Positions 42,931 to 54,062 of a stretch of DNA of 64,000 nt are shown piece after piece; the stretch's first letter is position 1; every line of letters starts with the position of its first letter. A program made the position numbers and the translations under genes. The notes beneath the pieces are model-generated. The model did not search any database and was not told the DNA's origin. It saw nothing but the letters and a program-made list of their open reading frames with translations. The DNA comes from Parafenestella ontariensis (Eukaryota; Ascomycota; Dothideomycetes; Pleosporales; Cucurbitariaceae). The stretch lies in the NCBI GenBank assembly GCA_021596325.1, contig JAKGDA010000019.1, positions 310,001 to 374,000 on the forward strand. The letters run 5' to 3'.

Positions 42931-45053
42931 ATGCCCAAGGAACACAAAAAACGCGGCCGCCGCGAGGAGCAGAAGAAGCGCAAGCGCGATGGCGACGACG
43001 ACTCGAGTTCCAAGCGACACAAGCAAGAAGACGTCGAGCAGGTCCCAGAGAGCGAACCATTCCAGCAGGAAGCCACCGATGGCGTCACTCCCGCTCCCCT
43101 CCCGTTCTATGGCATGCTCGACGAAGACGAGCAGGAGTATTTCAAGCGTGCAGACGAGATGCTCGAACTCAACCAATTCGAGGATGCAGAGGCGCGCAAT
43201 CTCTTTCTCGAGAGCGTATACAAGGAAGCAGACGGGAAAGAGCTCAAGATTGCAAACAGCCAGTCATGCTCGCGCCTGCTGGAGCGACTGATCCTGCTCT
43301 CTACCCCAGACCAGCTGAAGGGACTGTTCCAGAAGTTTAGTGGACAGTGAGTGCACCAGGTGCGCCTTCCGTCTGTAACATGCTAACCAGTCGCAGCTTC
43401 CTCAACCTCGTACAGCACCGATTCGCCTCGCACTGCTGCGAAGCCCTCTTCATACACGCCGCGCCCGTCGTCACCCAAGAACTTACCAAATCCGAGCCTT
43501 TGAAAACCCCTCCATCGTCTGACCCGGACCAAGTCTTCGTCTCCATGGAGAACCTGTTCCTCTATACCTTGAACGAGCTGGAAGGATACGTGGGTTTCCT
43601 CATGACGGATCGCTTTGCCTCGCATGTACTACGAGTGCTACTGGTCATCTTCTCCGGGGCGCCACTGGAGAAACAGAACAAGTCAGTGTTGCAGAGCAAG
43701 AGGAAAGAGAAGGTTGGCATCTCGGGCTCTGAGAAGGCACAGGAAGTGGTACTAGAGAAGCGGGCCGTTCCGAACTCCTTTCTAGAAGCCCTTGAAAAGG
43801 TCATCAACGACAGCGTGTCAGGGTTTGAGCCACACTACCTGCGCTCGCTTTCTACACATCCGTTGGGAAACCCGACTCTGCAGCTGCTCCTCAAACTAGA
43901 GCTATCGCATTTCGGCAAGTCAAGAGCCAAGGATGAGAAGTCAATCATCCACAGGCTGTTACCCGATGACCCAATTGCGGAAGGAACGGAGAGCGCCTCA
44001 TTCATCAACGGACTCGTCTACGACCCCATCGGTTCGCGGCTGCTGGAAACGATCATCGAGAACGCACCCGGCAAGCTGTTCAAGTCCATTTATGGAGAAT
44101 TCTTTAAGGAACGAATGGGAAGTCTGGCGCGCAACGAAATCGCTGGATACGTGGCCGGCAAGATCCTCGAGAGACTTGGCAAAGATGACCTTGAAGAGGC
44201 CATGCGTCAAGTAGTGGACCAGATCCCAAGCTTAGTCGAGCGTAACAGAACGGCCATCATCAAGACGCTTATCGAACGATGCGTAGCTCGGCAAGTGGAC
44301 ACGTCTCCGATCAAGGCACAACTTGAGACCGCGTACGGTGGCTCCAACGGCTTCGAGGTCACGCGAATACTCAAACTCAGTGAAGAAGACGGAAAGCCCA
44401 ATGGCAAACAAGAATACTCGCCAGAAAAGGTTCACGGCTCTCTGCTGGCACAGACCATGATGTCAGTAGGAGGACCCCTGGGCGACCTTGTCTTTGACTC
44501 TCTCGCCAAGTTATCACCAGAGCTTTTGATTCAAATAGCTCGCGATCCCACAGCATCACGTACACTCCAAGCAGCACTGACCTCCCGGCACGCCTCAATC
44601 ATCTTCCGTCGGAAATTGATTCAGCAGTTCTATGGCAAGGTCGGTGAGCTCGCACTTGATCCCTCCGCATCCCGCGTCATCGACGCAATATGGGACGGCA
44701 CGCACGGTCTAGCCTTCATCCGCGAACGCGTGGCTGAAGAGCTTGCCGAGAACGAGAATTCACTGCGCGAGTCCTTCGTCGGCCGTGCTGTCTGGCGAAA
44801 CTGGCAGATGGATCTCTACAAGCGTAGGCGACACGATTGGGTCAAGCAATCACGCTATACAGCTGGAAACGACGGATTTCAGTCTTTCCCTGAAAATGGC
44901 GATGCGACATCTCCGCAGAAGCATCACAGCCATAAAACTGGCAAACATATGACGGCCATCGAACTGGCCAGGCAAAGACACGCCGCGTCAAAAGCCGCAG
45001 GAGCAAAGAGCAAGGACGCCCAAGCGAAGAAAGACATCAGAATGGATGGATAA
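42931..45053 (+). CDS. NOP9: Nucleolar Pumilio-repeat protein Nop9, 690 aa
   Basis: Two exons, 42931-43346 and 43397-45053 (phase 2 GTGAGT...CGCAG intron), 691 codons including the stop. Nop9 binds the 20S pre-rRNA near the site D/ITS1 region and controls small-subunit processing in the nucleolus. The N-terminus is a basic nuclear/nucleolar signal (KEHKKRGRREEQKKRKR). LPFYGMLDEDEQEYFKRADEML is a Nop9 hallmark at about residues 55-76. Pumilio-type helical repeats follow: ANSQSCSRLLERL, HRFASHCCEALF, DRFASHVLRVLL, HPLGNPTLQLLL, DPIGSRLLETII, NEIAGYVAGKIL, DPTASRTLQAAL and DPSASRVIDAIW. The C-terminus has GRAVWRNWQMDLYKRRRHDWV and a basic tail. Length matches fungal Nop9 (about 650-700 aa). Confidence 0.96.
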
Positions 45054-45386
45054 AGAGGTGTATGACGAGCAGAACAAGTATCGGGAGCAGTAACGGCATG
45101 GAAAAAGCAAGTCTTGTGGCGCAATAATGGGCGTGCATCGCGTGTAGGGATTTCTAAGGCGTTGCGGATTCAATGGGTGGGTCCCTGCAAAACTTCTGAT
45201 TCGTTGAACAAGATACCTTTAGTGCATTTGCATGAGAACTTTGCGAAAGCGAACAATTACCTTCTACAAACATGACATGGTCCTAGTGCGGACTACTATT
45301 TTCCCTACTTAGTGGTTTGTTTTCATTCCTGTATCTTCCTCGACAATTGGACTATTGACCATTCATCTCGCATACGATCCTGCAGC
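45054..45386. other. Intergenic, no gene seen
   Basis: Between NOP9 and the PLP decarboxylase gene, both on the plus strand; holds the NOP9 3' flank and the decarboxylase promoter. Nothing else recognised. Confidence 0.55.
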
Positions 45387-47191
45387 ATGTCCGCCACTAA
45401 CGGTGACACGGAGGGACCCCTCAATCGCGCAAATGAGGTCAAAGATGTAAGTGCAACCGGAATCTCCTCCCGACTAATCCGACATGACTACCAGCCGCCA
45501 TCCACCTTCCCTGACACTACTGACTTGCGCCTTTCTCCGTCCACGCGGCGTTGCTCGGCGAGTCAACGTTATCAAGAAACAATGCCATATACTAAGCTCC
45601 CCAACAGTTACTCACTGCCATCACCGACTTGATCGTTCCTTTTGTGGCGGCCGCAGACCAAGACGCGGTCACCAAGCACACTGGTAACGGACTTCGTACT
45701 GTTGAAGGCGGAGCGCCGAGAACAACGCTTGTTGAACAGCTCCCACCGAAGAAGTTGGAAGGCATTCTGCAGAAAGAGCTGGAGATCAAGGAGAATGCAA
45801 TCGGAAGAGATGATCTCGTCGCGCTGGTGGAGAGTATCCTGAAGTACTCGGTCAACACTTGGGATCAAGGGTTTCTGGATAAGCTGTATGCGAGTACTAA
45901 TGCAGTGGGCTTGGTGAGCGAGCTGTTGCTTGCTGCACTGAACACGAATGTACGTATCCACCTCCTCCACTACATTCATCACATCCCGTGACATCTACCT
46001 TTATACTTCAAATATACCTTAACCCGACCTAACTCTCACTCACGCAACACACAGGCCCACGTCTACCAAGTCTCCCCGGTACTAACCCTCGTCGAAAAAC
46101 GCACAACCAAGTACCTCGCCTCGCTCTTCCACCTGCCCGCAGCCACATCCGGCGGCATCTCTCAACCGGGCGGCTCCGCCTCCAACAGCACCGCCATCGT
46201 CGTCGCGCGAAACACCCTGTACCCCGAGACCAAAACCGACGGCAACGGCGCGTACAAATTCACAATCTTCACCTCCGCCCACGGCCACTACTCTGTCGAA
46301 AAAGCAGCAAATCTCTTCGGCCTGGGATCCAAAAACGTCATTTCCGTCCCCGTCGACGACGCGGGACGCATCATTCCGGAGGATTTTGAGCGCCTCGTCA
46401 CGGAGAGTAAAAAAAGGGGTGAGACCCCGTTACTTCTGAATGCAACGGCGGGAACTACAGTACATGGCTCTTTCGACCCCTTCGCCGAACTAGCAGCTAT
46501 CTGCAAAAAACATAACCTGTGGTTCCACATCGACGGCTCCTGGGGTGGCAGTGTGATTTTCTCCGCAAAACACGCTGCCACGCGCCTCGCGGGCGCTGAA
46601 CTAGCGGATAGTATCACTATCAACCCGCACAAAATGCTCGGCGTGCCCGTGACGTGCTCGTTCCTGCTCGGCCGCGATATGAATAAGTTTTACCGCGCGC
46701 TGACGTTGCCGGCGGGCTATCTATTTCACAACGCGCCGGGCTCGAGTGTGGATGATATCTACGACCTTGCGGATCTCACGCCGCAGTGTGGCCGACGTGC
46801 GGATAGTCTCAAGTTCTTTCTTGCGCTGCAGTATTATGGCGCGCGGCACTTCTCTGAGCTCGTGGCGAGGGGATATGACAATGCGGGGTATTTGCTTGCT
46901 CTGCTAAAGCGCAAGGAGGATTTTGTCACGATTAGTCCTGAGCCGTTGCCGTGTCTGCAGGTGTGCTTTTACTATGCCAAGGGAAGGGCGCTGGGAGATG
47001 ATGCTGAGGGGAATGGTAAGGTGACGGCGGAGATTGCTAATAAGCTGATTGGGAGAGGGTTTATGATTGATTTTGCGCCGGGGGAGAAGGGCAAGTTCTT
47101 TAGGGTGGTTGTGAATGGGAATACGAGGAAGGGCACGCTGGATGGGTTGGTCAAGGCGATTGAGGAAACCGCCGAGGAGTTAGGTTACTAA
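45387..47191 (+). CDS. Group II PLP-dependent decarboxylase (GAD/CSAD-like), 512 aa
   Basis: Three exons, 45387-45446, 45608-45949 and 46055-47191, give 513 codons including the stop; both introns are in phase 0. Family: fold-type I group II amino-acid decarboxylases (glutamate, cysteine-sulfinate and aspartate decarboxylase relatives). Landmarks are HVYQVSPVLTLVEKR near the start of exon 3, GGSASNSTAIVVARN (cofactor phosphate region), TSAHGHYSVEKAA, the cofactor Asp in WFHIDGSWGG, and the Schiff-base Lys327 in TINPHKMLGVP. TPQCGRRADSLKFFLAL and FFRVVVNGNTRKG complete the fold. Residues that separate glutamate from cysteine-sulfinate and aspartate specificity cannot be judged by eye, so the substrate is left open. 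Cytosolic by default, with no signal. A fungal aspartate decarboxylase for beta-alanine, or GABA formation, are the two obvious possibilities. Confidence 0.9.
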
Positions 47192-47554
47192 CTGTTCAAA
47201 TAAATAAGAAGCTGAGCACCTGCAAGATATTGCAGCTATCGCCATCACTAGAGGGAATGACCAAAGAGATCGTGATTGTAACACACATGCATTCATTCAT
47301 CTGAGATTTGATATCTATACTACATAATCCATGTCCCCATTGAGCATATCCTCATGACCCATGATAGCGCCAAAAATGACTTCCGCAGGCTTACGCAACC
47401 CTCGGCCGCAGATTTGCATGATGCGAGATGGAGAAAGTGATAGCAGTCCTAGCTGCATGCCGCAAGACGGAATTCGAAAAATGCATGTCATGAGGGTGCA
47501 CTTGAAATCGTGCTTCCAACAAAGTGTGTGACATGTTCCTACACGACGGGCCAT
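47192..47554. other. Convergent intergenic region, no gene seen
   Basis: Between the PLP decarboxylase stop (plus) and the GH17 stop (minus). A 79-codon minus frame at 47315-47554 has no motif. Confidence 0.55.
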
Positions 47555-48950
47555 CTATTGGATGACGCCCCAGAAACGCTCAGCATTGAACGTAGTTGCC
47601 CCATCTGATTTCCAAGTGTCGTCGAAGGCGTTGTGGATGAACATGTCCTGGTTAAAGTTGCTGCGGATAGACTCAAGAGCCTTGCGCTGGTTCTCGAGGG
47701 ACGGGACAGCTTCACCATTGGCACTGCCCTGGTGAGGCCAGCCGGACTCTGTGACGACTACACGCTTGGAGTTACAGGCCGACTTGACGCGCTCAACCTG
47801 GGATTTAACAAAAGTCCCGGCATCTGCAGCCTGTGTATTGGGGTCAAAGAAGGCGTGGCAGTTGACCATGACCACATCGGAAGCCTCGCAGATGGCAGGG
47901 TTATCGATGGTGGCGGGAACGGTCTCGACAGCACCGACAGGGCCATTGTATCCAACGCCTCGAAGCTGATCGCGGCCACGGTTGATGGCATCCACAACGT
48001 CGGAAGCGGTCATATCGTGATCATTGACCCGCTCGTTCTCTACGGAGAATAGCTGAATGACATCCCATTTGCCCCCAGCGTACTGGTCGATAGCATCTTT
48101 CAGAGTCTTGATGACCGTGCTGAGGTCTTCGCCGTCGCCGCTCTTGCTCAGGTAAGCGCCAGCCATGAGCCTCTGGCCGTTCTTAATGGTATTCTTCACA
48201 GCGAGTGGAATGATGTTGCAGCCCATGCCGTAGATGCGAATGACTTTGTAGTCCGTCATCCTATCGAACTCACTAGCAATCTCATCGTCGGTCTTGCACC
48301 GAGAGCTACCTCCAGAGCCGGTGAAGGGATCGTACGTCAAGCCCATGCCGAGGCTGGCACCAGAGTCACTCTGCTTCGCAGGGACATCCGGGGGTGGAGA
48401 CGAGGACTGTGGGGATGTAGGAGGTTGAGCAGACGGGGCAGGCTCATTCGACGTGCTAGGGGCTGCGGTGGTTGCTGGAGGCGGAGGCGCCGCGTAAGAT
48501 GATTCTTGGGGAGTGTCCTGTTCGCTTTTCACAGCGGTAGGCTCGGCTGAGGGCGTAAGGACAACGAATGACGGTAGCTCTGGCGCCGGCGGCGAGGGAG
48601 GTGGAGCAGGGGCAGCCGACGAGGGGACTTGAGGCGCTGAAGACGGCTCAAAAGTTGGCTGAACAATCTCGGACGTCGTCGAAGGCACAACAACAGAGGT
48701 GGCGACGCTAGGAGTCTCTCCCACAGTAGTGGTTGAGTATGGCACACCGTTCTCATCCACGTAGACAGTAACATCAGCAGTCGTGGCAGTGACAAAAACA
48801 ACCTTGGTAACGAGTGCGCGCTTGACGTCTATAGATGTTAGGCTGGAGTACGGCAGCAATTCAAGCGGAGCACTTACTGAGAGGGCGTCCGCTCGCAGTG
48901 CCCAGAACCATGCTCGCTGCCAGAGCGCTCGCCAAAACGATGAACTTCAT
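47555..48950 (-). CDS. Secreted GH17 beta-glucanase-like cell-wall protein, 448 aa
   Basis: Exon 1 (48950-48878) encodes a signal peptide, MKFIVLASALAASMVLGTASG; a GTAAGT...TATAG intron is followed by exon 2 (48828-47555); 449 codons including the stop. After a short region with a KR site (residues 27-28) comes a long Pro/Ser/Thr-rich, probably O-glycosylated linker (about 60-175). The GH17 barrel follows, with YDPFTGSG, FDRMTDYKVIRIYGMGC and YAGGKWDVIQLFSVENERV. Here the acid/base is Glu290 in SVENE, where the family normally shows VGNE. The nucleophile Glu385 is in VVVTESGWPHQG. Such BtgE/Scw-like enzymes act on beta-1,3-glucan in the fungal wall during growth and morphogenesis. There is no C-terminal GPI signal. 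The Gly-to-Glu change next to the acid/base is unusual and activity is uncertain. Confidence 0.88.
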
Positions 48951-50723
48951 GGTGGTGATGAAGCGAATGTTATGGAATGCTGTGTGAGAAAATGCAACGT
49001 AAAGGTGCTAGTTGGGTAGATGCAGATGAGGCTTTGGTTGGAGCGCAGTGAGTGCAGCGCAAGCGAAAGTAGATGTGCCTCGTTCAAGTAATGAGTGCTT
49101 GACTGCCGCCCGCAGCTTGAGAAAGGAAGGAGAGTCGGGCTGAGCCGAGTTGAGAAGCTTCGAACAAAAGGAAACGGTAGAGACTGTAAAAAGAGGTTGG
49201 TCGAGAGGGAGTGGAAGCAAGGGATGTTGACAATAGCCCTATGCTGTTGTGGTACATGTGCCTGACATGAGGGCGTGCCTGCCCAGGAAACGCTTTAGCG
49301 TCTTGGCGCCGGCGCCGTTTGGCAACCGCGACGTCACTGTGAAGGAAAGTGTTGTCGAGGCTTTCGTTTTCGGAGGTCGTGATCGGCTTAAATGAGAACG
49401 TGTGGGGTGAAACGCGAAGGAGTTGCTAATATGAGGATCAAGGAACTGAAACACCAAGGTGCCTCAGGCACAGAAACGCGGAAATAAGATGAGGAAACCC
49501 ATCTCGGGGCTAGAACGGAACCGAATCGAGGCAAACGATCCAAGGTGGAAAGACACCACACTCCATTACAGGAGCGGCGGCGCTTTTGCTAAATCGCTCG
49601 TGGATGATGCCTTCCGACCAAGCAAGCCGTTGCCACGAGCAGTCACCTGTATGATTCACAAGAGACTTGACAAAGCGAAAGTTGCCTCAAGCAGTGAAGA
49701 TCTGATGAAACCGGGTCGATCCGTAGGGACGCTCACTACAAACCGAGTGACCAGCCTTAACCACGCACGCCCACTGTTTGAGGTCTGCCATTGCATCGAG
49801 TACATATTTGAAGGATTGCAATCAGACAGATCTCCAGAGCATTATGCTATTGGTAGGGTGCTTGAATCGAGAAGGCGAGACAAATGCTCGTGATAGGATT
49901 GGCGAGCACGAGCCCTTGACTCATAAACAGGACAGCGAAGAGGGAGAAAGAGACGAGCTAGAGAGCCCAAAGCTTGACGTATTAAAAAGAGACTGCAAAA
50001 AAATAAAAATGCGCGGTTCTTCTGTCCTAAACAATGCCATCGAAGAACGCCGTGGTGCAACGCAGGAGAGATCTTCTGAAACGTTAGAGCCTGTCTTTCA
50101 TCGCAATGCAGTGTAACAACAAGATCACTATGGATAAGTTTTCTTTCGGAGATTGAGCAGCTTTTGCCGTAGAAAGAATTTGAAGCTCAGGTACGGAAGA
50201 AGTTGACGGAGATGCATAGAGGTACCAAAAGAGAAGAGAGCGCATGGAAACGGGAAGATGAGGAGATAAAGCAGCTTGCGATAGCCCGCAACGCATAAAG
50301 GATAAGGTACGCGTGGAAGAAGGGATGGCAGCGCTAGATGATTGCGCGTATATAGCGTTTAATGCAATTAGACAGACAGTGGTGTGAGGGATGATGGGAT
50401 GGAGGCTAGATGTGGCCAGAAATGAACTCAAATGGTGCGACGCTTGAAGCGGGGACGTGCGCCTAGATTTCCACACCCAAAGCATCCCCGTTCAGCCGCC
50501 CTTTCGGTGCTTCAACCGAATCTATGCAAGCAAATGGTACATGGCTGTGATCTTATCCACAAATGTGCACAATATTGCATATCATCCACTATGATCTGTA
50601 TATACTCAAGTAAATCATCACAAAAAACATGCTCTCAAAGTGCACTACAAAGTTCAGCGAGAACAGCTTATTCACGGGCTCACGCGCAAAGATCTGTACT
50701 CAAATCCTCGTAACCCGGAACTT
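48951..50723. other. Intergenic, 1.8 kb, no convincing gene
   Basis: Promoter side of the GH17 gene and 3' flank of the oxidoreductase gene. Frames at 49459-49893 (plus), 49778-50116 (plus), 50084-50485 (minus) and 50432-50713 (plus) overlap or lack motifs; the 144-codon one at 49459 is Arg/Lys-rich and of uncertain reality. No repeat or RNA gene recognised. Confidence 0.45.
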
Positions 50724-51976
50724 CTAAGCAACATCAACAACGATCTTCCCCCGGACCCTCCCCCCAACCATATACTCCTTAACCTTCTCCCACGCGTCTT
50801 TATACCCCTCCTCACTCAAGATTCCCTTGACGACATCCTGAACAACAACCTCCACGTCTCCCTTTTCCGCTAGCTGCGTAGCCTGTTCCAGCAACTCGCT
50901 CTTCTGGTACAACTGGACGTTTGCGTAGCGTGGGCCGAACAGGTAGCCGCGAATGTGGCGGAGGACTTGCGAAGGATAAGTGAAGTATGTTGCAGGGCCA
51001 CCCATGGCTGTGCGGGAAGTTTTGTCACCAACGATGGTTATGTATGCGCCGGAGGTGTGGAGGAGGTCGTACTGTGTTGAGTGTCAGAACGGGATGATTT
51101 CAAGAGTGAGTGGATGTTGGACGACTTACCCAATGGTTAAATATCTCAGTACCTCCTACGCAGTCGATGTAAAGGTCATACTTCTTCCCTCCCGGTCTAC
51201 CATCCAACAGTGTCCTCGCAACATCTTGTTTACTATAGTCGATAACTTCATCCGCACCTAGGCCCTTCACAAACTCGGCATTTTTTCCAGAGCAGATACC
51301 GATAACGTGGCAGTCATACAACTTCTTTGCAAGCTGCACACACCATCCTCCCACTCCACCGCTTGCCCCGGAAACGATGACCCGACGCTTTGAGTTTGGA
51401 CTCTGACTTTCGGATGGGAGCCAATCGAGGCATGCAAATGCCGTGAGAACGACCAGAGGAACAGCGGCAGCTTCGTGGTGCCTCAGAGTCGAGGGTTTCT
51501 TAGCAATAGGTTCGCCAGGTTGGACGCTTAGGTATTGAGCGAATGTACCTTCTCCAGTCTAGTCATACGTCAGTAGTTCTCTCGCAGCCCCCACACATTT
51601 AGAAAGCCCCTCCATAATTCCACCACCCAGCTACTTTGACATGAGATTGAGAAATGCTGCTTACCGCTCGAAAACACAGCCCATAGACCTCATCCCCTAC
51701 CTGCCATTTCCCACTCTTCTTCAATTCCTCGCCAATTGCGACTACTTCACCCGAGTAATCCCTTCCAATGCCTTTCTCTTTCTTGCCAGCTAGCCAGCCA
51801 ACAACTGGGTTACCCCACAACTGGATATCAACAGGATTGATTGCTGCAGCCTTGATTTGGACTAGTAGTTCGTTTGGTTTAGGAGATTCGAGGGGAGCGT
51901 GTCTGAGATGTGGTTGCGTGGAAGGTTGTGTGTAGGTTAGTGAGGTGTTGGACCCTGGGAGATTCGAGGAAGCCAT
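50724..51976 (-). CDS. Medium-chain dehydrogenase, quinone-oxidoreductase-like, 362 aa
   Basis: Three exons, 51976-51665, 51558-51130 and 51071-50724, all phase 0, give 363 codons including the stop. It is a zinc-independent MDR-type NAD(P)H oxidoreductase. The GroES-like N-terminal half shows NELLVQIKAAAINPVDIQLWG and GIGRDYSGEVVAIGEELKKSGKWQVGDEVYG. The cofactor-binding half has RHHEAAAVPLVVLTAFACL and VIVSGASGGVGGWCVQLAKK (glycine-rich nucleotide loop), then GADEVIDYSKQDV and YDLYIDCVGGTEIFNHW. The zinc-binding Cys cluster of alcohol dehydrogenases is missing, which points to the quinone-oxidoreductase/enoyl-reductase branch. Cytosolic, no signal. The substrate is unknown; it is next to a drug-type transporter but on its own promoter. 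Confidence 0.92.
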
Positions 51977-52327
51977 CGTGCAAGCTTGTTGTGTTGTATA
52001 TGCACTGGATTGACTTGTGGAAAATATCAGTATCAGTACACAGTTTGAAATTAATGTTTCACGTGCAGACTGGTGATGACGTCGGATTTGAAATGTCCCT
52101 AGCGAATATAAGGTTAGTCGAGGGTGTGCATGTGGGGTTAGCGGAGTATGATCCGAGGTACCTAGTACCCGGACTGCGAGTCAGGCAATAGTGACATTAG
52201 ATTATATCCTAATCATGATCTTGTTGTATAATGATCAGGTAGCGTTCTAAGCTAGAAAGATGTGATGTCTTCCCCACATACCAGAAGGCCATCTAATCTT
52301 GAACCATACCATAAGTATTGTCCACTT
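51977..52327. other. Intergenic, no gene seen
   Basis: Promoter of the oxidoreductase gene and 3' flank of the MFS gene. Only a short motif-free plus frame (51910-52191). Confidence 0.55.
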
Positions 52328-54062
52328 TTATAGCTTGACTGTACTTTTTGCCCTGATCCTTTCGCCATACTTGATGAACAAGAACGGTATTGGGACTAGT
52401 CCAACCGAGATAAAGGCCAGCAGCGAGTTCCCCCATCCATACCCCAACTGTGCATACATAGTCTGACTACTTAACGGGATGACGGCCGCCATCAGCGATC
52501 TAAGCACTGTACTCGCCGCCATCGCACTCGCAGCATGCACTGTGAAAACATCCACCAAATATGTTGTGGCCGGCATGAAGATCAGCAGCAAACCAACTCC
52601 AATAATGCCAGTGGCGACAATGGGAACCATGTAGTGTGTCTGGTATTGAACTGACCAGCCGTACATGAAGAGACCAAGAGGCATAATGATGCCGCCACCG
52701 GTCATCAAATAAAGTCGATGCTCGGGTTGGAAGTCGCCGCGTTCCATGTGCTTGTGTACGATCTTATTGCCAAAGTGTATGTAGAGGAATTGCCCGATGA
52801 GCGAGCCGACGCCGATTCCGAGGAATGAAAGACCTGCAACGCCGCCGTGCCAACCGTACTGGTTCGTGAAGACGGCCGTGAAGGTCGTGAACAAAATGTA
52901 TAAATACGAGTAGGTGACGCCGATGTATAGCGATATGGCGAAACATATCATTGAGAGGAAGAGCATCTTAGCAGGTCGGACGATGGAAAACTTGAATAGA
53001 ACTGTGGGCGATAGACCCTTGTCGAGTTTAGAACGTAGCTTCGTGTTCCCGGTTTCAGTACGGAGGCGGTTGGTTTTGCGCTGCAAGATAATGAGTCCGG
53101 ATGTCTCGCTCATGAGCAGCAGAGACATGATGAAGAATGCCCCGGCCTGGCTTGTCAGTCTATACTTGATAGTAGCGGGAATGCATACGTACTACTATAG
53201 CCAAGAAGTAGAAGTTCCATCTCCACCCCTTCGCTACTGTGAGGAAACCTCCGATAATGGGTCCTATGCATGGTCCAATAGCTACAAAGCATCAGCCGAA
53301 TCCTACAAAGAATATCGAATACATACTTGGGCCCATCATCCACAGGGACATTGCAGTACCACGTTGCTCACGGGGTATCAAATCGGCAATTGTCCCACCT
53401 CCAAGGACCATGGGTGCTCCTCCAAAGCAGCCCATGAGAAATCTAAAGGCAATAAACATGCCCATATTCTTCGCAACAGCCGCCGCAATCGTGAAGATGA
53501 TGAAGAAAAAGTTGCAGCTGTGGTACAGCGGCAGCCTTCCATACATTTCCGATAACGGCGCAATGATTAACGGCCCAAAAGCGAAACCCAACACATATAC
53601 CGAGACCATGAAGCCCTCGAGCATTTCGTCCGTCGAATGGAATTCTTCCATAACTTCTGATACTCCAGGTGCAAATTCCGAGCTCGCGAGAGGTGTCAAA
53701 AAGGTGATTGCCGAAATTAATGCTACCATGCCCCATTTTTTCGAGGCCTTCCAGTTCATTGGATTCTCGGGGTCCTCAGGACCATCGAAGTCGACAATGT
53801 TCGGATTGTTTTCGGACTCTTCTTCCGGCTCATCTTCACTGGATATCGAACCGGGCCCGGCGTTCTTCTCGATGTCTCTATCCCTGGCTGCGTGGTGATC
53901 GTCCTTTTCGTCTAACGAGATTGATGGCCGTGTGGAGGTGTGACGATGCTCGTGCTGTATCGAACCGAGGTTGCTTGGAATATCTGCATCGTGACCTTCA
54001 GCTGCGGCAAGATCGATGATCTCGCTTCTCGTTGGGTGCCGGTAAAGTTTTGGTGCTGCCAT
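52328..54062 (-). CDS. MFS transporter, DHA1 drug:H+ antiporter type, 547 aa
   Basis: Three exons, 54062-53327, 53281-53193 and 53146-52328, give 548 codons including the stop; the introns are phase 1 (46 nt) and phase 0. A charged cytoplasmic N-terminus of about 100 residues ends in VDFDGPEDPENPMNW, typical of fungal DHA1 transporters. Twelve hydrophobic segments follow. Recognisable motifs are PLSEMYGRLP (motif A loop after TM2), FRFLMGCFGGAPMVLGGGTIADLIPREQRG (TM4 and the loop), GPCIGPIIGGFL (motif C, antiporter signature) and WRWNFYF. The second half has YGWHGGVAGLSFLGIGVGSLIGQF. It probably exports small molecules in exchange for protons at the plasma membrane; the substrate (drug, polyamine or secondary metabolite) cannot be judged. 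No biosynthetic genes adjoin it. Confidence 0.93.

Noticed and set aside
47555..54062. Possible biosynthetic gene cluster (GH17, oxidoreductase, MFS transporter)
   Set aside because: No backbone synthase or synthetase or regulatory gene is present; the three genes have unrelated roles and separate promoters.
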